A stretch of DNA of 53,925 bases, taken from NCBI RefSeq assembly GCF_005543295.1, contig NZ_SRSG01000011.1, positions 1 to 53,925 of the forward strand, read 5' to 3'. The notes beneath the pieces were generated by a model, which was not told the origin of the DNA, did no database searches, and saw only the letters and a list, made by a program, of their open reading frames with translations. The position numbers and the translations under genes are program-made. This stretch comes from Halalkalirubrum salinum (GTDB lineage Archaea; Halobacteriota; Halobacteria; Halobacteriales; Haloferacaceae). This document shows positions 44,399 to 53,566 of the stretch, one piece after another; position 1 is the stretch's first letter; every line of letters starts with the position of its first letter.

Positions 44399-46096
44399 TC
44401 ATCCCTCGGGAGGTACCTCCAAGTCGCTCTCATTCATGTCTGGCGATTTTCCCTCAAATATCCGCTCGAAGACCTTTCGTTCGGCAATACGGAGATGCTG
44501 CGTGAACGTCGCTGAGCTGATTCCCAGTCGCTCGGCCATCTCGTTAGCGTTGCTCGTTCGTGGCCAGTTGAAATATCCCGCAGTGTACGCCTTTTCGATC
44601 GCCTCGTGTTGTTTCTGAGTGAGGCTTTCCAGTACCGGCTCGGCGACCCCGCGAACGCTGGATCGCTGTCTCGTTCGCTTGGAGACGAGCGTCGCCTCCG
44701 AGACGTGGTCTTGCACCAGCCCAACCATCTCGCGGGTGTCGTTTCCTCTTGGAAACTCCATAACGATCCGAAGCTCGCCGCCGGTCATGGTCATCGATTG
44801 GATCCGGCCACTGTGGACTGTGGCCGCGGTAACCAGCGGACGAGCGGCTGCGAGAGCGAGTTCGAATTTGAACTCGTCTCCCTCTGAGTTCGTCGGCAGC
44901 TGGCAGTAGTCTTTGACAGAGTCTGCCCCTGCAACTATCTCAGAAAACGCTGGTTCAGAGAACCCGGACGCTGTCCCGTATCCATATATTTCGTCGCCGA
45001 ACTGCATCACATTCTCGATTCGAATCTCCCCCAAATTTGTGGCAGTAAATGCGATCAGCTCCGCAAAGATTCCCGTAATTTTGAACTCGAGTTCGAGAAC
45101 GACGTCGCTGACAAGTGCGGCTTTCCGCTCAATGGCGGAGATTGCGTGGCCGATACTCTCTCCAAGTCGAGTGAACACCTCCTGTTCTGGCGCTGAAAAT
45201 GCATTTTTTGACCCCGAATAGACGTTTAACACGCCGTAGAGAACCCCCTCGTGGGTGATCGGAATCGCGATCGATGCCCGGTATCCGTGCTGTTCGGCCA
45301 GTTCTTGCCACGGTTCGTAGTTTGGATCCGTCTGGATATCCTGGACGACCTGTACCTCGTGTGTCTGCAGTGCTGTTCCGGTCGGTCCTCGCCCAGTCTC
45401 GGTACCGTCGATGGTAATCGAGATCGACTCGAGGTAGCGTTCACCGGCGCCCGCCGCCGCGTGTGGTTCGACCTCATTGGTTCCTCGTTGGGTTTCTCCA
45501 ATCCAGGCAAACCGATAGGCGTCTGACGCGGCAAGCCGATCGCAGATTTCCCGCTCGATCTCTTCGCGTGTCGAGGCCGTGATAACGATATGAATGATGT
45601 CTTGAGCGATCTCGTTGAGGTCGTTGAGAACCTCCAGCTGCTCCCGGCGCCGAACCTCGTTTCGTTCTAGTCGATTGCGCTCGAGCGCGTGGCGAATCGT
45701 CCAAAGCAGCATGTCGCCCGTTACTTCGTCTTTCACGAGATAATCCTGTGCGCCCTGCTTGATCGAGTCGATTCCGAGCTGCCGATCGTCGAGTCCGGTG
45801 AGCACGACGATAGGAAGTAGTTCGGTGGCATCGGATATCGTGGTCAGCGTATCGATCCCGCTGCTATCGGGGAGATTCAGATCGAGTAACACGAGGTCGA
45901 CATCGTTCGCGTCGAGATACTCGAGGCCAGTCGATAGTTTCCCCTCGCGATGGAGCTGTAGTCGGCTGCCAGCCGAGGTGTCGTCAGAGCCGAACTGGAG
46001 GATCCGCTCGGAATCGCGAATCATCTCCTCGATCAGCCGCACGTCGCCGGGATTGTCTTCGATCAACAGGATGTGGGGGGTTTTGTCGAATATCAT
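44399..46096 (-). CDS. REC-GAF-BAT (bacterio-opsin activator-like) response regulator
   Basis: The 565-residue protein starts with a receiver domain (residues 8-125; acidic pocket Glu13-Asp14, phospho-acceptor Asp72 in LLDLNLPD, Lys in YLVKD). A GAF domain lies at about 170-310, followed by a middle bacterio-opsin activator region. The C-terminal HTH_10 (about 505-560, LTQKQHEAIEKAYTAGYFNWPR, then LGISSATFTQHLRIAE) binds DNA. It thus joins signal input to transcription in one chain. It overlaps the upstream response-regulator gene by four bases and precedes the kinase gene by 54. Confidence 0.9.
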   Translation of the reverse strand: MIFDKTPHILLIEDNPGDVRLIEEMIRDSERILQFGSDDTSAGSRLQLHREGKLSTGLEYLDANDVDLVLLDLNLPDSSGIDTLTTISDATELLPIVVLTGLDDRQLGIDSIKQGAQDYLVKDEVTGDMLLWTIRHALERNRLERNEVRRREQLEVLNDLNEIAQDIIHIVITASTREEIEREICDRLAASDAYRFAWIGETQRGTNEVEPHAAAGAGERYLESISITIDGTETGRGPTGTALQTHEVQVVQDIQTDPNYEPWQELAEQHGYRASIAIPITHEGVLYGVLNVYSGSKNAFSAPEQEVFTRLGESIGHAISAIERKAALVSDVVLELEFKITGIFAELIAFTATNLGEIRIENVMQFGDEIYGYGTASGFSEPAFSEIVAGADSVKDYCQLPTNSEGDEFKFELALAAARPLVTAATVHSGRIQSMTMTGGELRIVMEFPRGNDTREMVGLVQDHVSEATLVSKRTRQRSSVRGVAEPVLESLTQKQHEAIEKAYTAGYFNWPRTSNANEMAERLGISSATFTQHLRIAERKVFERIFEGKSPDMNESDLEVPPEG

Positions 46097-46545
46097 TGTT
46101 CGTCATAGGGTGGGAGCACGACCACCGAAAGCCAAAATTGTTGAAAGGATCTGATGGTCTCGATGAATTCTACTGGATCGACGGGTTTTGTCAGGTATGC
46201 ATTCGCCTGCAGCTCATATGACTTGATGATATCTTCCTCGGCCGAGGAACTTGTGAGGACAATGACGGGGAGATTCTTGAGCTTCGAATCGCCACGAATT
46301 GTCTCAAGGACTTCATCCCCGTTCATTTTTGGGAGATTGATATCTAGTAGGATGATGTCTGGACGTGGTGCGTCGGCGTGCTCGTTGCGCTGGCAGAGGA
46401 AATCGATCGCTTCGACGCCGTCGGTTGTAACGTGCACTGTATTGTTGATTTGTCCCTGTTTGAACGCTTCCCTCGTCAGCCGGACATCCCCTGGATTATC
46501 CTCAACCAACAGAATATCCACGGGTTCGCCATGGCGGTCAATCAT
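46093..46545 (-). CDS. Single-domain response regulator (Rcp1-like)
   Basis: The start at 46545 (MIDRHGEPVDILLVEDNPGD) gives 150 residues; an ATG at 46566 (MVIPQPPMIDRH) is an alternative. The phospho-acceptor is Asp68 in IILLDINLP, with conserved Lys in YLTKPVD. It has no output domain, so it probably passes phosphate between kinase and other partners. It is the first gene of the operon and overlaps the BAT-type gene in ATGA. Confidence 0.88.
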   Translation of the reverse strand: MIDRHGEPVDILLVEDNPGDVRLTREAFKQGQINNTVHVTTDGVEAIDFLCQRNEHADAPRPDIILLDINLPKMNGDEVLETIRGDSKLKNLPVIVLTSSSAEEDIIKSYELQANAYLTKPVDPVEFIETIRSFQQFWLSVVVLPPYDEQ

Positions 46546-46908
46546 CGGCGGCTGGGGGATGACCATCCGAGAGCGCCATTCCGGCTCTGGAGCGTTGCTC
46601 TGACAGTCCCTTCCTTTCAGCACGCACGAGATATTTTTGACGGGTTCGAAGGTACTGTAGCATCCAGTCACGAGGGCCGTTCATACGGGCCTCAGGTTAC
46701 AGAGCGGCATAAATCCTCGTTACACGCGAAGAGGAGCCCAGCTGTGTGATATACTCTAAAAAAAGATTGTTTATTTAACATATGTTGGCTAATTCGGCGG
46801 CAGCGGCGGGAGATCTGGAAAAATACAGATTCAAACGAGTCGCGACCCAATTATATTAGACACAGGCTTCAACCATTGTCTCTGGGTATCCTTCCATAGG
46901 GAAACAGC
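46546..46908. other. Intergenic region between divergent signalling and GCS2 operons
   Basis: No gene is supported. AT-rich segments around 46755-46785 and 46845-46860 (AATTATATTA) are possible promoters for the operons on the two sides. Confidence 0.4.
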
Positions 46909-47274
46909 ATGTCCAGCAACACACCGCAGGTGCAAGTCAGTATCGCCAACGATGACAGCCCCCCGATGGTGATCGACACTGAAGGCAAACTTGATCAGGT
47001 ACACCGAATTCTGGCAAACAAGTGGCGTCGACAGGTTCTCTGTGCGCTGCAGCGCGAATCACTGCCGATCGACGTGCGAACGCTGGCCAGACAGGTGACC
47101 ATTCAGGACGCGTGCGAGAACTCGAAGATGGTGACTGATGACTCAATTACAGGATTAGAGACCGCACTGTACCATCAACATCTGCCGATGATGGCGAACA
47201 TCGGCCTCATCGACTACAGCACGGATGAGACGATCGACGGAACCTCCGGCACGGTCGACGCGATCAACGTATAA
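46909..47274 (+). CDS. DUF7344-like helix-turn-helix protein
   Basis: The 121-residue protein shows the pattern of small haloarchaeal HTH proteins: HRILANKWRRQVLCALQRESLPIDVRTLARQV (first helix and HTH), and LYHQHLPMMANIGLIDYSTD (LYHxHLPxLxxxGxIxYD, the typical wing entry). It lies five bases before the GCS2-family gene and so is probably its operon mate and regulator. There is no membrane segment. Confidence 0.8.
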   Translation: MSSNTPQVQVSIANDDSPPMVIDTEGKLDQVHRILANKWRRQVLCALQRESLPIDVRTLARQVTIQDACENSKMVTDDSITGLETALYHQHLPMMANIGLIDYSTDETIDGTSGTVDAINV

Positions 47275-47279
47275 CAACT

Positions 47280-48386
47280 ATGTGTGACATTAAAACCGGC
47301 ATCGAACTGGAGCTGTGGGTCATAGACCAGACGGGACAGTTGTGTGACGGACGTGAGATCGCCGATGCGCACGATCGAATCGAGCCCGAATTCATTGGTC
47401 CGCTCGTGGAGGTACAGACAAAGCCTCACGAAAACGAAAAGCGGCTGAGAGGCGACCTGAAAGCGATCCTGCAGACCGCGATACGGGCAGCAGATGCCAG
47501 CGGCAAACAGCTTGTGCCCCTGGGAACGCCTCTGACCGAATCGGACACGCCGGCAAACTGCGAGCGAGGTCGGCTCTTCGAAACAATCTATGGAGACGAT
47601 GTACGGAGCGCAAAGAACTGCGCAGGGACGCACATCCACTTCGAAAACAAGAACGTTGTGGATCAGCTCAATCTCTTGACGGCACTCGATCCAGCACTGG
47701 CATTGGTGAGTTCCTCACCGTACTACTGTGGCACGCGCGAGGAATACTGCTCTCGGGCACGAGCCTACCGAAAGAAGTGTGGTGCCGAGTTTCGTGGCTA
47801 CTGCGATCTCTGGAACTATACTGATAGCCTCGACGAGTGGCAACAGCGTACCGAATACATGTACGCCGCGTTCAAACGATTAGCAGGCGATCGCGGTGTT
47901 TCCGAGGAGGTCGTTGCGGAGTACTTTACTCCCGGAGATACGGTATTAAATCCCGTTCGGCTCTCGGAGTGTCACCCGACCGTCGAGTGGCGTGCCCCCG
48001 ATGCAGCGTTGCCGAGCCAGGTCATTCAACTAGCGCTCGATGTCGGGAGGCTGGTCTCACAGGCGCAGACAAAATCGTTAACATACGGCGTCCCAGGCGT
48101 TAGACGAGACTGTATTCAGGTTCCGAAGTTCCCGGCGATCCAGAAACTCAGCCAACAGGCGATCGACTCTGGGCTCGCAGACCCCAAAGTTCGAGAGTAC
48201 CTCCAGCGGCTCGGATTTGACCTCTCGCAGTATCAGCCGCTTTCGCCGCAACTCAGCGGGCCGTCGACACTCAGCGATCGGGATGCTCGGTCGATGCGGA
48301 TCGAACAGGCACGCCGGCTCCGCGCCGACGTGCACACGTTGACTACCGGATCGGCCGCGCCAACGTCGACTGTTCCTTCAATATAA
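47280..48386 (+). CDS. GCS2-family carboxylate-amine ligase (GshA-like)
   Basis: The 368-residue protein belongs to glutamate-cysteine ligase family 2. It has GIELELWVID at the start (the metal-binding Glu pair), VEVQTKPHENEKRLRGDL, CAGTHIHFEN and ECHPTVEWRAPDA. Haloarchaea use gamma-glutamylcysteine as main thiol, and the standard enzyme is GshA. This gene differs noticeably from the Haloferax GshA as I remember it, so it may be a paralogue that joins another amine or amino acid to glutamate. It is transcribed with the HTH gene five bases upstream. Confidence 0.8.
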   Translation: MCDIKTGIELELWVIDQTGQLCDGREIADAHDRIEPEFIGPLVEVQTKPHENEKRLRGDLKAILQTAIRAADASGKQLVPLGTPLTESDTPANCERGRLFETIYGDDVRSAKNCAGTHIHFENKNVVDQLNLLTALDPALALVSSSPYYCGTREEYCSRARAYRKKCGAEFRGYCDLWNYTDSLDEWQQRTEYMYAAFKRLAGDRGVSEEVVAEYFTPGDTVLNPVRLSECHPTVEWRAPDAALPSQVIQLALDVGRLVSQAQTKSLTYGVPGVRRDCIQVPKFPAIQKLSQQAIDSGLADPKVREYLQRLGFDLSQYQPLSPQLSGPSTLSDRDARSMRIEQARRLRADVHTLTTGSAAPTSTVPSI

Positions 48387-48472
48387 TAGTTCCATCTAGC
48401 CGATGAGTTCGTCTTTTCATCCAGTGGACCAGCGGGAACAGTGACGACACAGCGTGTCCCCGCTCAATTGCT

Positions 48473-48928
48473 TCAGACGTTGCGGTACTCTTTCCGGAAG
48501 CCCTGGAACTCCGTCCGGTGGGCCTCTTCGTCACTGAGAATTGTCACGGCGAGGTCCTCGGTGACCGGATCGTCTTCGGCTTCAGCGGCGTTGATTAAAT
48601 CCCGATAGGTTTCGATCGCCTCGTTTTCAGCTTCGAGAACGCCCTCGATAACCGCGAGCACGTCCGTCGAGTCTTCCGGCGGTTGGAGCGACTCCTGTCG
48701 CGCAGTAAACGCTGCGGATCCGGGAGGCCGCGCGCCCAGTTGCTTGAGGCGCTGGCCGAGTTGATCGGCGTGGCCCAGCTCCTCTTGGACGTCTTCGCGA
48801 AGACTGTTTTTGATCTCCTCGGCGCTGACGCCGTCGAGTACGATCGCGTTCGTCTGGTAGTTCATCACTGTTTCTATCTCCGCGGTGTAGGCTCGCTGCA
48901 ATAGCTCGATAACCTGCTCAGAAGGCAT
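48473..48928 (-). CDS. Ferritin-like diiron protein
   Basis: The start at 48928 (MPSEQVIELLQRAYTAEIE) gives 151 residues forming a four-helix bundle. Diiron ligands fit: Glu in AYTAEIETVMNYQ, the ExxH of EELGHADQL, Glu in EAENEAIETYRDL, and the ExxH of DEEAHRTEF. It resembles haloarchaeal ferritin-like/DPS-like proteins that handle iron or peroxide. It stands alone, convergent with the GCS2-family gene, which may suggest a shared redox theme. Confidence 0.82.
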   Translation of the reverse strand: MPSEQVIELLQRAYTAEIETVMNYQTNAIVLDGVSAEEIKNSLREDVQEELGHADQLGQRLKQLGARPPGSAAFTARQESLQPPEDSTDVLAVIEGVLEAENEAIETYRDLINAAEAEDDPVTEDLAVTILSDEEAHRTEFQGFRKEYRNV

Positions 48929-49050
48929 AACGCATTGTACTTCGAGACGTACCAATAAGTATGTTCGGGGCTCTCGCCGGGCATCCTCGTAGACGAACCT
49001 CCGATGGGATCAACACAAAAATGGATCGAACCGTCGCTTCGATTCTTCGA

Positions 49051-49407
49051 TCACGCGGCGATCATCTTTCGACAGCTCTCCGCACACGTCTTGAGCACTT
49101 TGGCACAGACTTGACAGTGCTCTGCCTGATGTCTTTCGCACTCCTCCGCACAGGCCTCGCACGCCTCGGCGCACACTCCCGCAAGGGAAGTACTGTACGC
49201 CGAATCGCGGGCCATGAATCGGGCGTGCAGCGACGTGAGATCTGCAACGTCCCGGCAAAGCCGGGCACAGCCTTCCATCTCTGGATCGCCGAGACACTCA
49301 TCAGCACACCACTCACACGCCTGTGCGGCTTCGGTACAGTTCTCGATACACTCTCTTTGTTCATCACTGAGGCGACCGATTTCGGAAACAGTTTCTGCTA
49401 GACTCAT
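49051..49407 (-). CDS. Cys-rich four-helix bundle copper-binding protein (Csp/DUF326 type)
   Basis: Starting at 49407 (MSLAETVSEIGRLSDEQ) the protein has 118 residues and about sixteen cysteines, spaced along helices (CIENCTEAAQACEWCADEC, CARLCRD, CAEACEACAEECERHQ, CQVCAKVLKTCAESC). This matches the DUF326/copper storage protein family, in which cysteines line the core of a helical bundle and bind many copper(I) ions. There is no signal peptide, so it is cytosolic. The upstream in-frame extension is basic and atypical. Confidence 0.88.
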   Translation of the reverse strand: MSLAETVSEIGRLSDEQRECIENCTEAAQACEWCADECLGDPEMEGCARLCRDVADLTSLHARFMARDSAYSTSLAGVCAEACEACAEECERHQAEHCQVCAKVLKTCAESCRKMIAA

Positions 49408-49608
49408 TGTGTTTCTTGAGAGGCTAACAGGCTGAATAAGAGTTGTGCTTGCCAAAACAAGGCGTATAACCGCCCTCCGATATTCACGATCGTATCGATT
49501 GCAACGCTTTCGAACGGCGCTGGACGGTCGCTTCGACCGGGCGTACACTGATCGTCTCTGCAAACGCGTCTGAACCTTATTGTAACTGCGACGATGCTCG
49601 TTCGTCGA

Positions 49609-49779
49609 TCACCTGATGATCTTCGCTAACGCGGGATGGTTTTCTGCGAGTCGGGGACCGAGATATACGTAGCCAACGGCAGCCACAGCCGCGACGACGA
49701 GCCCCCCGATTGGGCCTAACCGCTTGGCTGCGAACTTCCAGGCCGTCCAGGCGACACCGAGTAGTTTTGTGAATGACAT
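49609..49779 (-). CDS. Short single-helix membrane protein (56 residues)
   Basis: An ATG ending at 49779 opens a 56-codon frame starting MSFTKLLGVAWTAWKFAAKR and ending in a TGA at 49609. One hydrophobic helix follows (LGPIGGLVVAAVAAVGYVYL), then a short tail ending HPALAKIIR. It begins 12 bases after the stop of the membrane-protein gene at 49792, so the two are probably one operon. The function is unknown. Confidence 0.6.
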   Translation of the reverse strand: MSFTKLLGVAWTAWKFAAKRLGPIGGLVVAAVAAVGYVYLGPRLAENHPALAKIIR

Positions 49780-49791
49780 GCTATCTTCCCG

Positions 49792-50148
49792 CTATACTCC
49801 CGGAATCCCAAAGGCACCGATTCCTAGTCCGAGGATCGAGTTCACCACGAAGAGGATCACGAGCGCGGATACCCACGCGGCCAATCCGATGATCGCGGCT
49901 TTGCCCCAGCCGCCGGGATACCGCCAGTTGATCACGCCGATCCACACAATCAGTGCGATGACGGGGCCGATCAACGGAATCCACGCGGTCAACGCCCACG
50001 CAATCGCCCCCACAAATGCGGTGACGACGGCGTGACTGTAGTCATCGATATCGGAGACGACGCGCGCGCTAATGTAAATCGCGAGCCCGCCGATCAACAG
50101 CGCAATCACGAATGCGACTACCGAACCAACAAGTCCTGTTACTGCCAT
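49792..50148 (-). CDS. Small four-helix membrane protein
   Basis: The ATG ending at 50148 (MAVTGLVGSVVAFVIALL) gives 118 residues with four hydrophobic helices: GSVVAFVIALLIGGLAIYIS, AVVTAFVGAIAWALTAWIPL, PVIALIVWIGVINW and AAIIGLAAWVSALVILFVVN. It is a compact integral membrane protein without polar signature residues. The longer frame upstream (to 50424) contains unlikely, low-complexity-free antisense sequence and was not used. It is probably co-transcribed with the 56-residue protein. Confidence 0.65.
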   Translation of the reverse strand: MAVTGLVGSVVAFVIALLIGGLAIYISARVVSDIDDYSHAVVTAFVGAIAWALTAWIPLIGPVIALIVWIGVINWRYPGGWGKAAIIGLAAWVSALVILFVVNSILGLGIGAFGIPGV

Positions 50149-50302
50149 GATTGTACATGACCGAGGAAACGCAATAAAGTATCGATCTGACATGTGGGAC
50201 TGGTACTGAGACTCGTTGTCGGAGTGCTCGATCGTTGTTGACGTCGCGAACATTCCCGACGGGTTGTCCGTGTCCCAGACCGTGATGTAACTCACAGAGC
50301 AG

Positions 50303-51313
50303 TCACCGATCATTCTGTTTCGTGTCGATCGGCTCGATGCTATCGGATTGTCTCCCTGTATGAGCCGCCCGGTAGGCGACCCGGTATCGATCGATTTTGC
50401 GATAGAGCAGATATCCAAAGCCACCGACGTACAGCAGAATGTAGATGAAGAATGCGGCGATGCTCGGAAGTCCAGTGACCGTCTGTATTAGTGAGCTTGC
50501 GATTCCCACGGTTGCGTTGTAGGTCGCATGAATCAGGGCAGCGATGATAAGCCCCTTCACGATAATCGGGCCACGGTTCTCGGGGTTGAATTTCGCCAAC
50601 CCGAGGTAGTACCCCGCAAATGCGGAGTAGACCACGTGGCCGGGGCCGGCCAAGGCACGAGTGGCAGTAATATCGCTCCCGATCCCAATCAATCCGAGCC
50701 CGATCACCATGCCACCGATATCGCCGACGGCCCGACTGATGTAGATGGCATTTTCGATGGTCGCGAATCCAAGGCCGGCGACAGCCCCGTACACCGCGCC
50801 GTCGATCACGGCCGCAAACCGATCGTCGTTGTACGCGTACAGCCGCACGGCGAGTACTTTGACCGATTCCTCGACCGGCCCGACCACGACATAAAAAAAG
50901 AGAACCATCCCGAGTGCGCCAAGTGCCGAAAAGTACGGCTGAAGCACGCTGTTGAGAATTGCCGCGTATCCCGCCGTGAGCACGCCGAGCAAGAAGGTGA
51001 TCGCTAACAGTGAGAGTGGTTCGTTCTCCGTCACGTCGCTGTGCCAGACGTATCCTGCCAGGATCAACGCGGGAATAATCGAGATGGCTGTCAGCAGTCC
51101 GATCGGGGGATCGAGGAGAATGGTCGCTCCGCCGACGGCCAAGAATAGCCCCAGCGCAAGGACGACGATCACTGCCTGGCCAGTTCGGATTGCCACCCAG
51201 TACAGCGCAACCGAGAGCCGATCGAGTACCGATCGCTCTTCCCACGAAGTGATCCCGTACAAATCTTTCTCGGGGTCAGCATCCTCTATCGGATCGATAT
51301 CTGTGTTACCCAT
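50303..51313 (-). CDS. PrsW-family intramembrane metalloprotease
   Basis: Starting at 51313 (MGNTDIDPIEDADPEKDL) the protein has 336 residues and about eight helices. Family motifs are visible: VEESVKVLAVR (EExxK zinc/catalytic block), FATIENAIYI (FxxxEN) and LIHATYNATVGI (final HxxxN). PrsW-like proteins cleave membrane-bound anti-sigma factors in bacteria; the archaeal target is unknown. It faces the divergent hydrolase gene. Confidence 0.87.
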   Translation of the reverse strand: MGNTDIDPIEDADPEKDLYGITSWEERSVLDRLSVALYWVAIRTGQAVIVVLALGLFLAVGGATILLDPPIGLLTAISIIPALILAGYVWHSDVTENEPLSLLAITFLLGVLTAGYAAILNSVLQPYFSALGALGMVLFFYVVVGPVEESVKVLAVRLYAYNDDRFAAVIDGAVYGAVAGLGFATIENAIYISRAVGDIGGMVIGLGLIGIGSDITATRALAGPGHVVYSAFAGYYLGLAKFNPENRGPIIVKGLIIAALIHATYNATVGIASSLIQTVTGLPSIAAFFIYILLYVGGFGYLLYRKIDRYRVAYRAAHTGRQSDSIEPIDTKQNDR

Positions 51314-51461
51314 ACGCACACGTGGTGGGTGTGAAATAAAAGTACTCTGGCAAGTCATCCCTTCGGGTGGGCCGTGGATTCACCTTTGTTGGGATATCAG
51401 CCCGGGATACTTGCGAGTACAAGCACCCCCGCTTTATGTCGACATCTGCTATGACACACCA

Positions 51462-52016
51462 ATGGTAGATATTATGGGCCACATCGCGTTCGGACTGCTG
51501 TTTGCGGTTCCGGCGTGGTTTTTATGGAGCGATCGAGCAAGCGTCGGGTTCCTTGCTCTCGCGGTTGGCAGTTCGCTCATTCCGGACATCGATCTGTGGC
51601 TCACGATACTATTTCCCGCGGAGGTGCATCACCACGGCGTGACGCACACAGTCTTGTTCGTCACGGCAGTGAGTCTGGTTGGCAGCGCGATTGTTGCTGG
51701 GCTGTTCACGGCTCGGATCGACGACTGGATCGAAAGCGACCAGTTCGACGTATCCCGTTTCTTCGTGTTTTCATTCTTCGGGCTCCTGGCTGGCGGTCTC
51801 AGCCACCTCGTCGCGGACACGCTCTCAGCGCCTGACATTTCGACGCCGATCGAACCGTTCTGGCCCTTTTTTGCGGCACCGTGGTCGATCGACCTCGTCT
51901 GGTATAACGCCGCGTGGATCAACGTCGGATTCCTCTCGGTGATGATCGTGGTTCACCTCGTGCTCGCATATCTGACTACACCGGCGGAACACCGTCATCG
52001 ACTGCTTCCAATATGA
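51462..52016 (+). CDS. YdjM-like (DUF457) inner-membrane metal-dependent hydrolase
   Basis: The ATG at 51462 (MVDIMGHIAFGLLFAVPAWF) gives 184 residues; an ATG 12 bases later is also possible. Conserved histidines and aspartates are present: His7, SLIPDIDLWLT, HHHGVTHTVLF, and LSHLVADTLSAPDI, followed by FWPFFAAPWSIDLVWYN, typical of DUF457/YdjM membrane hydrolases. It has four to five membrane helices. It may act on lipids or phospho-compounds. Confidence 0.83.
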   Translation: MVDIMGHIAFGLLFAVPAWFLWSDRASVGFLALAVGSSLIPDIDLWLTILFPAEVHHHGVTHTVLFVTAVSLVGSAIVAGLFTARIDDWIESDQFDVSRFFVFSFFGLLAGGLSHLVADTLSAPDISTPIEPFWPFFAAPWSIDLVWYNAAWINVGFLSVMIVVHLVLAYLTTPAEHRHRLLPI

Positions 52017-52197
52017 CTCCGCGACGAATCGGGATCGACTCCGCTCGTCGAGATCGCCGTCAGGTCGGGGGAGGTGATCTCTCCACAACTGGAGTGAGCA
52101 GTTACGTTCTGGCTCGGGCCGTTTGGCTCTGGTGGTACTCTAATTTGGCGGATACTGCCTCCCGATCGCAGGGTCGGGATCGAATGAGGGGTGAAAT

Positions 52198-53379
52198 ATG
52201 ACTGCTCTGCGTCGAAACGACGTTTTCTGGTGGCTCTACGTGGTTGCTCTCGTGGCTGCGGCGCTGTACATTGCGTACTCCTTCGTCGGTATTCTTGTGC
52301 TTGGCCTGTTCGGCTACTACGCAATCAGGCCAATCTGTACTCGGTTTCAGACGGTCATCGAATCGAAATCGCTGGCGGCTGCGCTGACAGTATCGATCGT
52401 ACTGGTCCCAGTACTGGTGCTTAGCTTCTATGCGGGATTTCGGGTGTTCCAACAGCTCGAACCACTGCTCGGGGAGCGTACGGTCTCGATGCTCACCTCG
52501 CAGTTCCCATGGCTGGATGCCCTGCAAGGGAGCACTGGGGGTGATTTCACGTCGCTGCTGCAAAACCCACCGTCGCTGGAGCAAGTAACAAACGTGTTGT
52601 TTGGGTCAGCACTGCAGACCGGATTGGATATCGTTGACGTGATCCTCGGCGCGCTCCTCTTGGTTGCTCTTGCTGCGACCCTCTCGTACGCCTTACTCGT
52701 GTACGACGAGGCGATCGCAACGGCGTTTGCCACCCTGGCCGGCGATCGAGAGACGACCGTGTATTCGTACGCGCGTGCGGTCGACAGCGATCTCGAATCA
52801 ATCTTCTTCGGCAACTTCCTGTTTATCCTCGTCATGTCGGTTATCGCAACAGCGACGTACGCGGCAACAAATCTCATTGTCTCACCGGAGATGCAGATCC
52901 CGATGGTGTTCACACTCGGCGTGCTAACCGGTGTCGCCAGTCTCATCCCGCTCGTTGTCGGGAAGATCATCTACCTGCCTGTGATTGGGTACCTCGCGGT
53001 CGCAGCGGTCCAACAGGGCAGCGGGCAGCTCCTCTTTGTCGGTGGCCTCCTCGCGGTCTACGTCTTCGTGTTAGATATCCTTCCACAGTCGTTTCTGCAG
53101 CCGTATATTTCCGGACGACAGATCAACGCGATCTTACTCCTTTTTGCGTACATCCTGGGACCGATCCTCTTCGGCTGGTACGGGTTCTTTTTTCTCCCGA
53201 TTGTCTTCGTCTTGATACTCGAGGCAACTCGGATCGTTCTTCCAGCGCTGCTCCACGGCGAAGCGATCGATCCAGATCCAGATATCGCCACTGAAACGGG
53301 TGCGAAAAGCGAAGAGATACGCGAAGACACTCCCACCGACGAGACAGCCGCAGAAGCGGACGAAGCAGATTCTGCCTGA
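52198..53379 (+). CDS. AI-2E family transporter (PerM-like)
   Basis: The 393-residue protein has seven to eight helices, with FGYYAIRPICTRF in the first cytosolic loop and the conserved central part GVLTGVASLIPLVVGKIIYLP, where GxxxxIPxxG matches the family. The C-terminal helices include YGFFFLPIVFVLILEATRIVL, and an acidic tail follows (EEIREDTPTDETAAEADEAD). Members are membrane transporters, some of them Na+/H+ antiporters, and the substrate in haloarchaea is unknown. Confidence 0.87.
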   Translation: MTALRRNDVFWWLYVVALVAAALYIAYSFVGILVLGLFGYYAIRPICTRFQTVIESKSLAAALTVSIVLVPVLVLSFYAGFRVFQQLEPLLGERTVSMLTSQFPWLDALQGSTGGDFTSLLQNPPSLEQVTNVLFGSALQTGLDIVDVILGALLLVALAATLSYALLVYDEAIATAFATLAGDRETTVYSYARAVDSDLESIFFGNFLFILVMSVIATATYAATNLIVSPEMQIPMVFTLGVLTGVASLIPLVVGKIIYLPVIGYLAVAAVQQGSGQLLFVGGLLAVYVFVLDILPQSFLQPYISGRQINAILLLFAYILGPILFGWYGFFFLPIVFVLILEATRIVLPALLHGEAIDPDPDIATETGAKSEEIREDTPTDETAAEADEADSA

Positions 53380-53493
53380 CCGTGAGACGTACCGAGTGAT
53401 CGAGACGGACCCACGATATCGAAGTTTCTGTGGCAGTCGAATTCCTATTCACTTTGCCGCCGTTCTGCCCAGTGCGATCGGGGTGCATGGATG

Positions 53494-53566
53494 GGAACCA
53501 GCGATCGCCCCGGTGATCGAAACCAGCGATCGTCCCGGTGATCGAAACCAGCGATCGTCCCGGTTA
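53494..53566. repeat. Three tandem 25-bp repeats with CGATCG cores
   Basis: Units of GAAACCAGCGATCG followed by (C/T)CCCGGTGATC occupy 53494-53518, 53519-53543 and 53544-53566 (the last incomplete). Copies 2 and 3 are identical over their first 22 bases; copy 1 differs by two. The array lies between the end of the transporter gene and the small membrane-protein gene. Confidence 0.85.

Noticed and set aside
49408-49563. Upstream extension of the Cys-rich copper-binding protein
   Set aside because: It is Arg-rich and unlike the family, and the ATG at 49407 gives the usual length.
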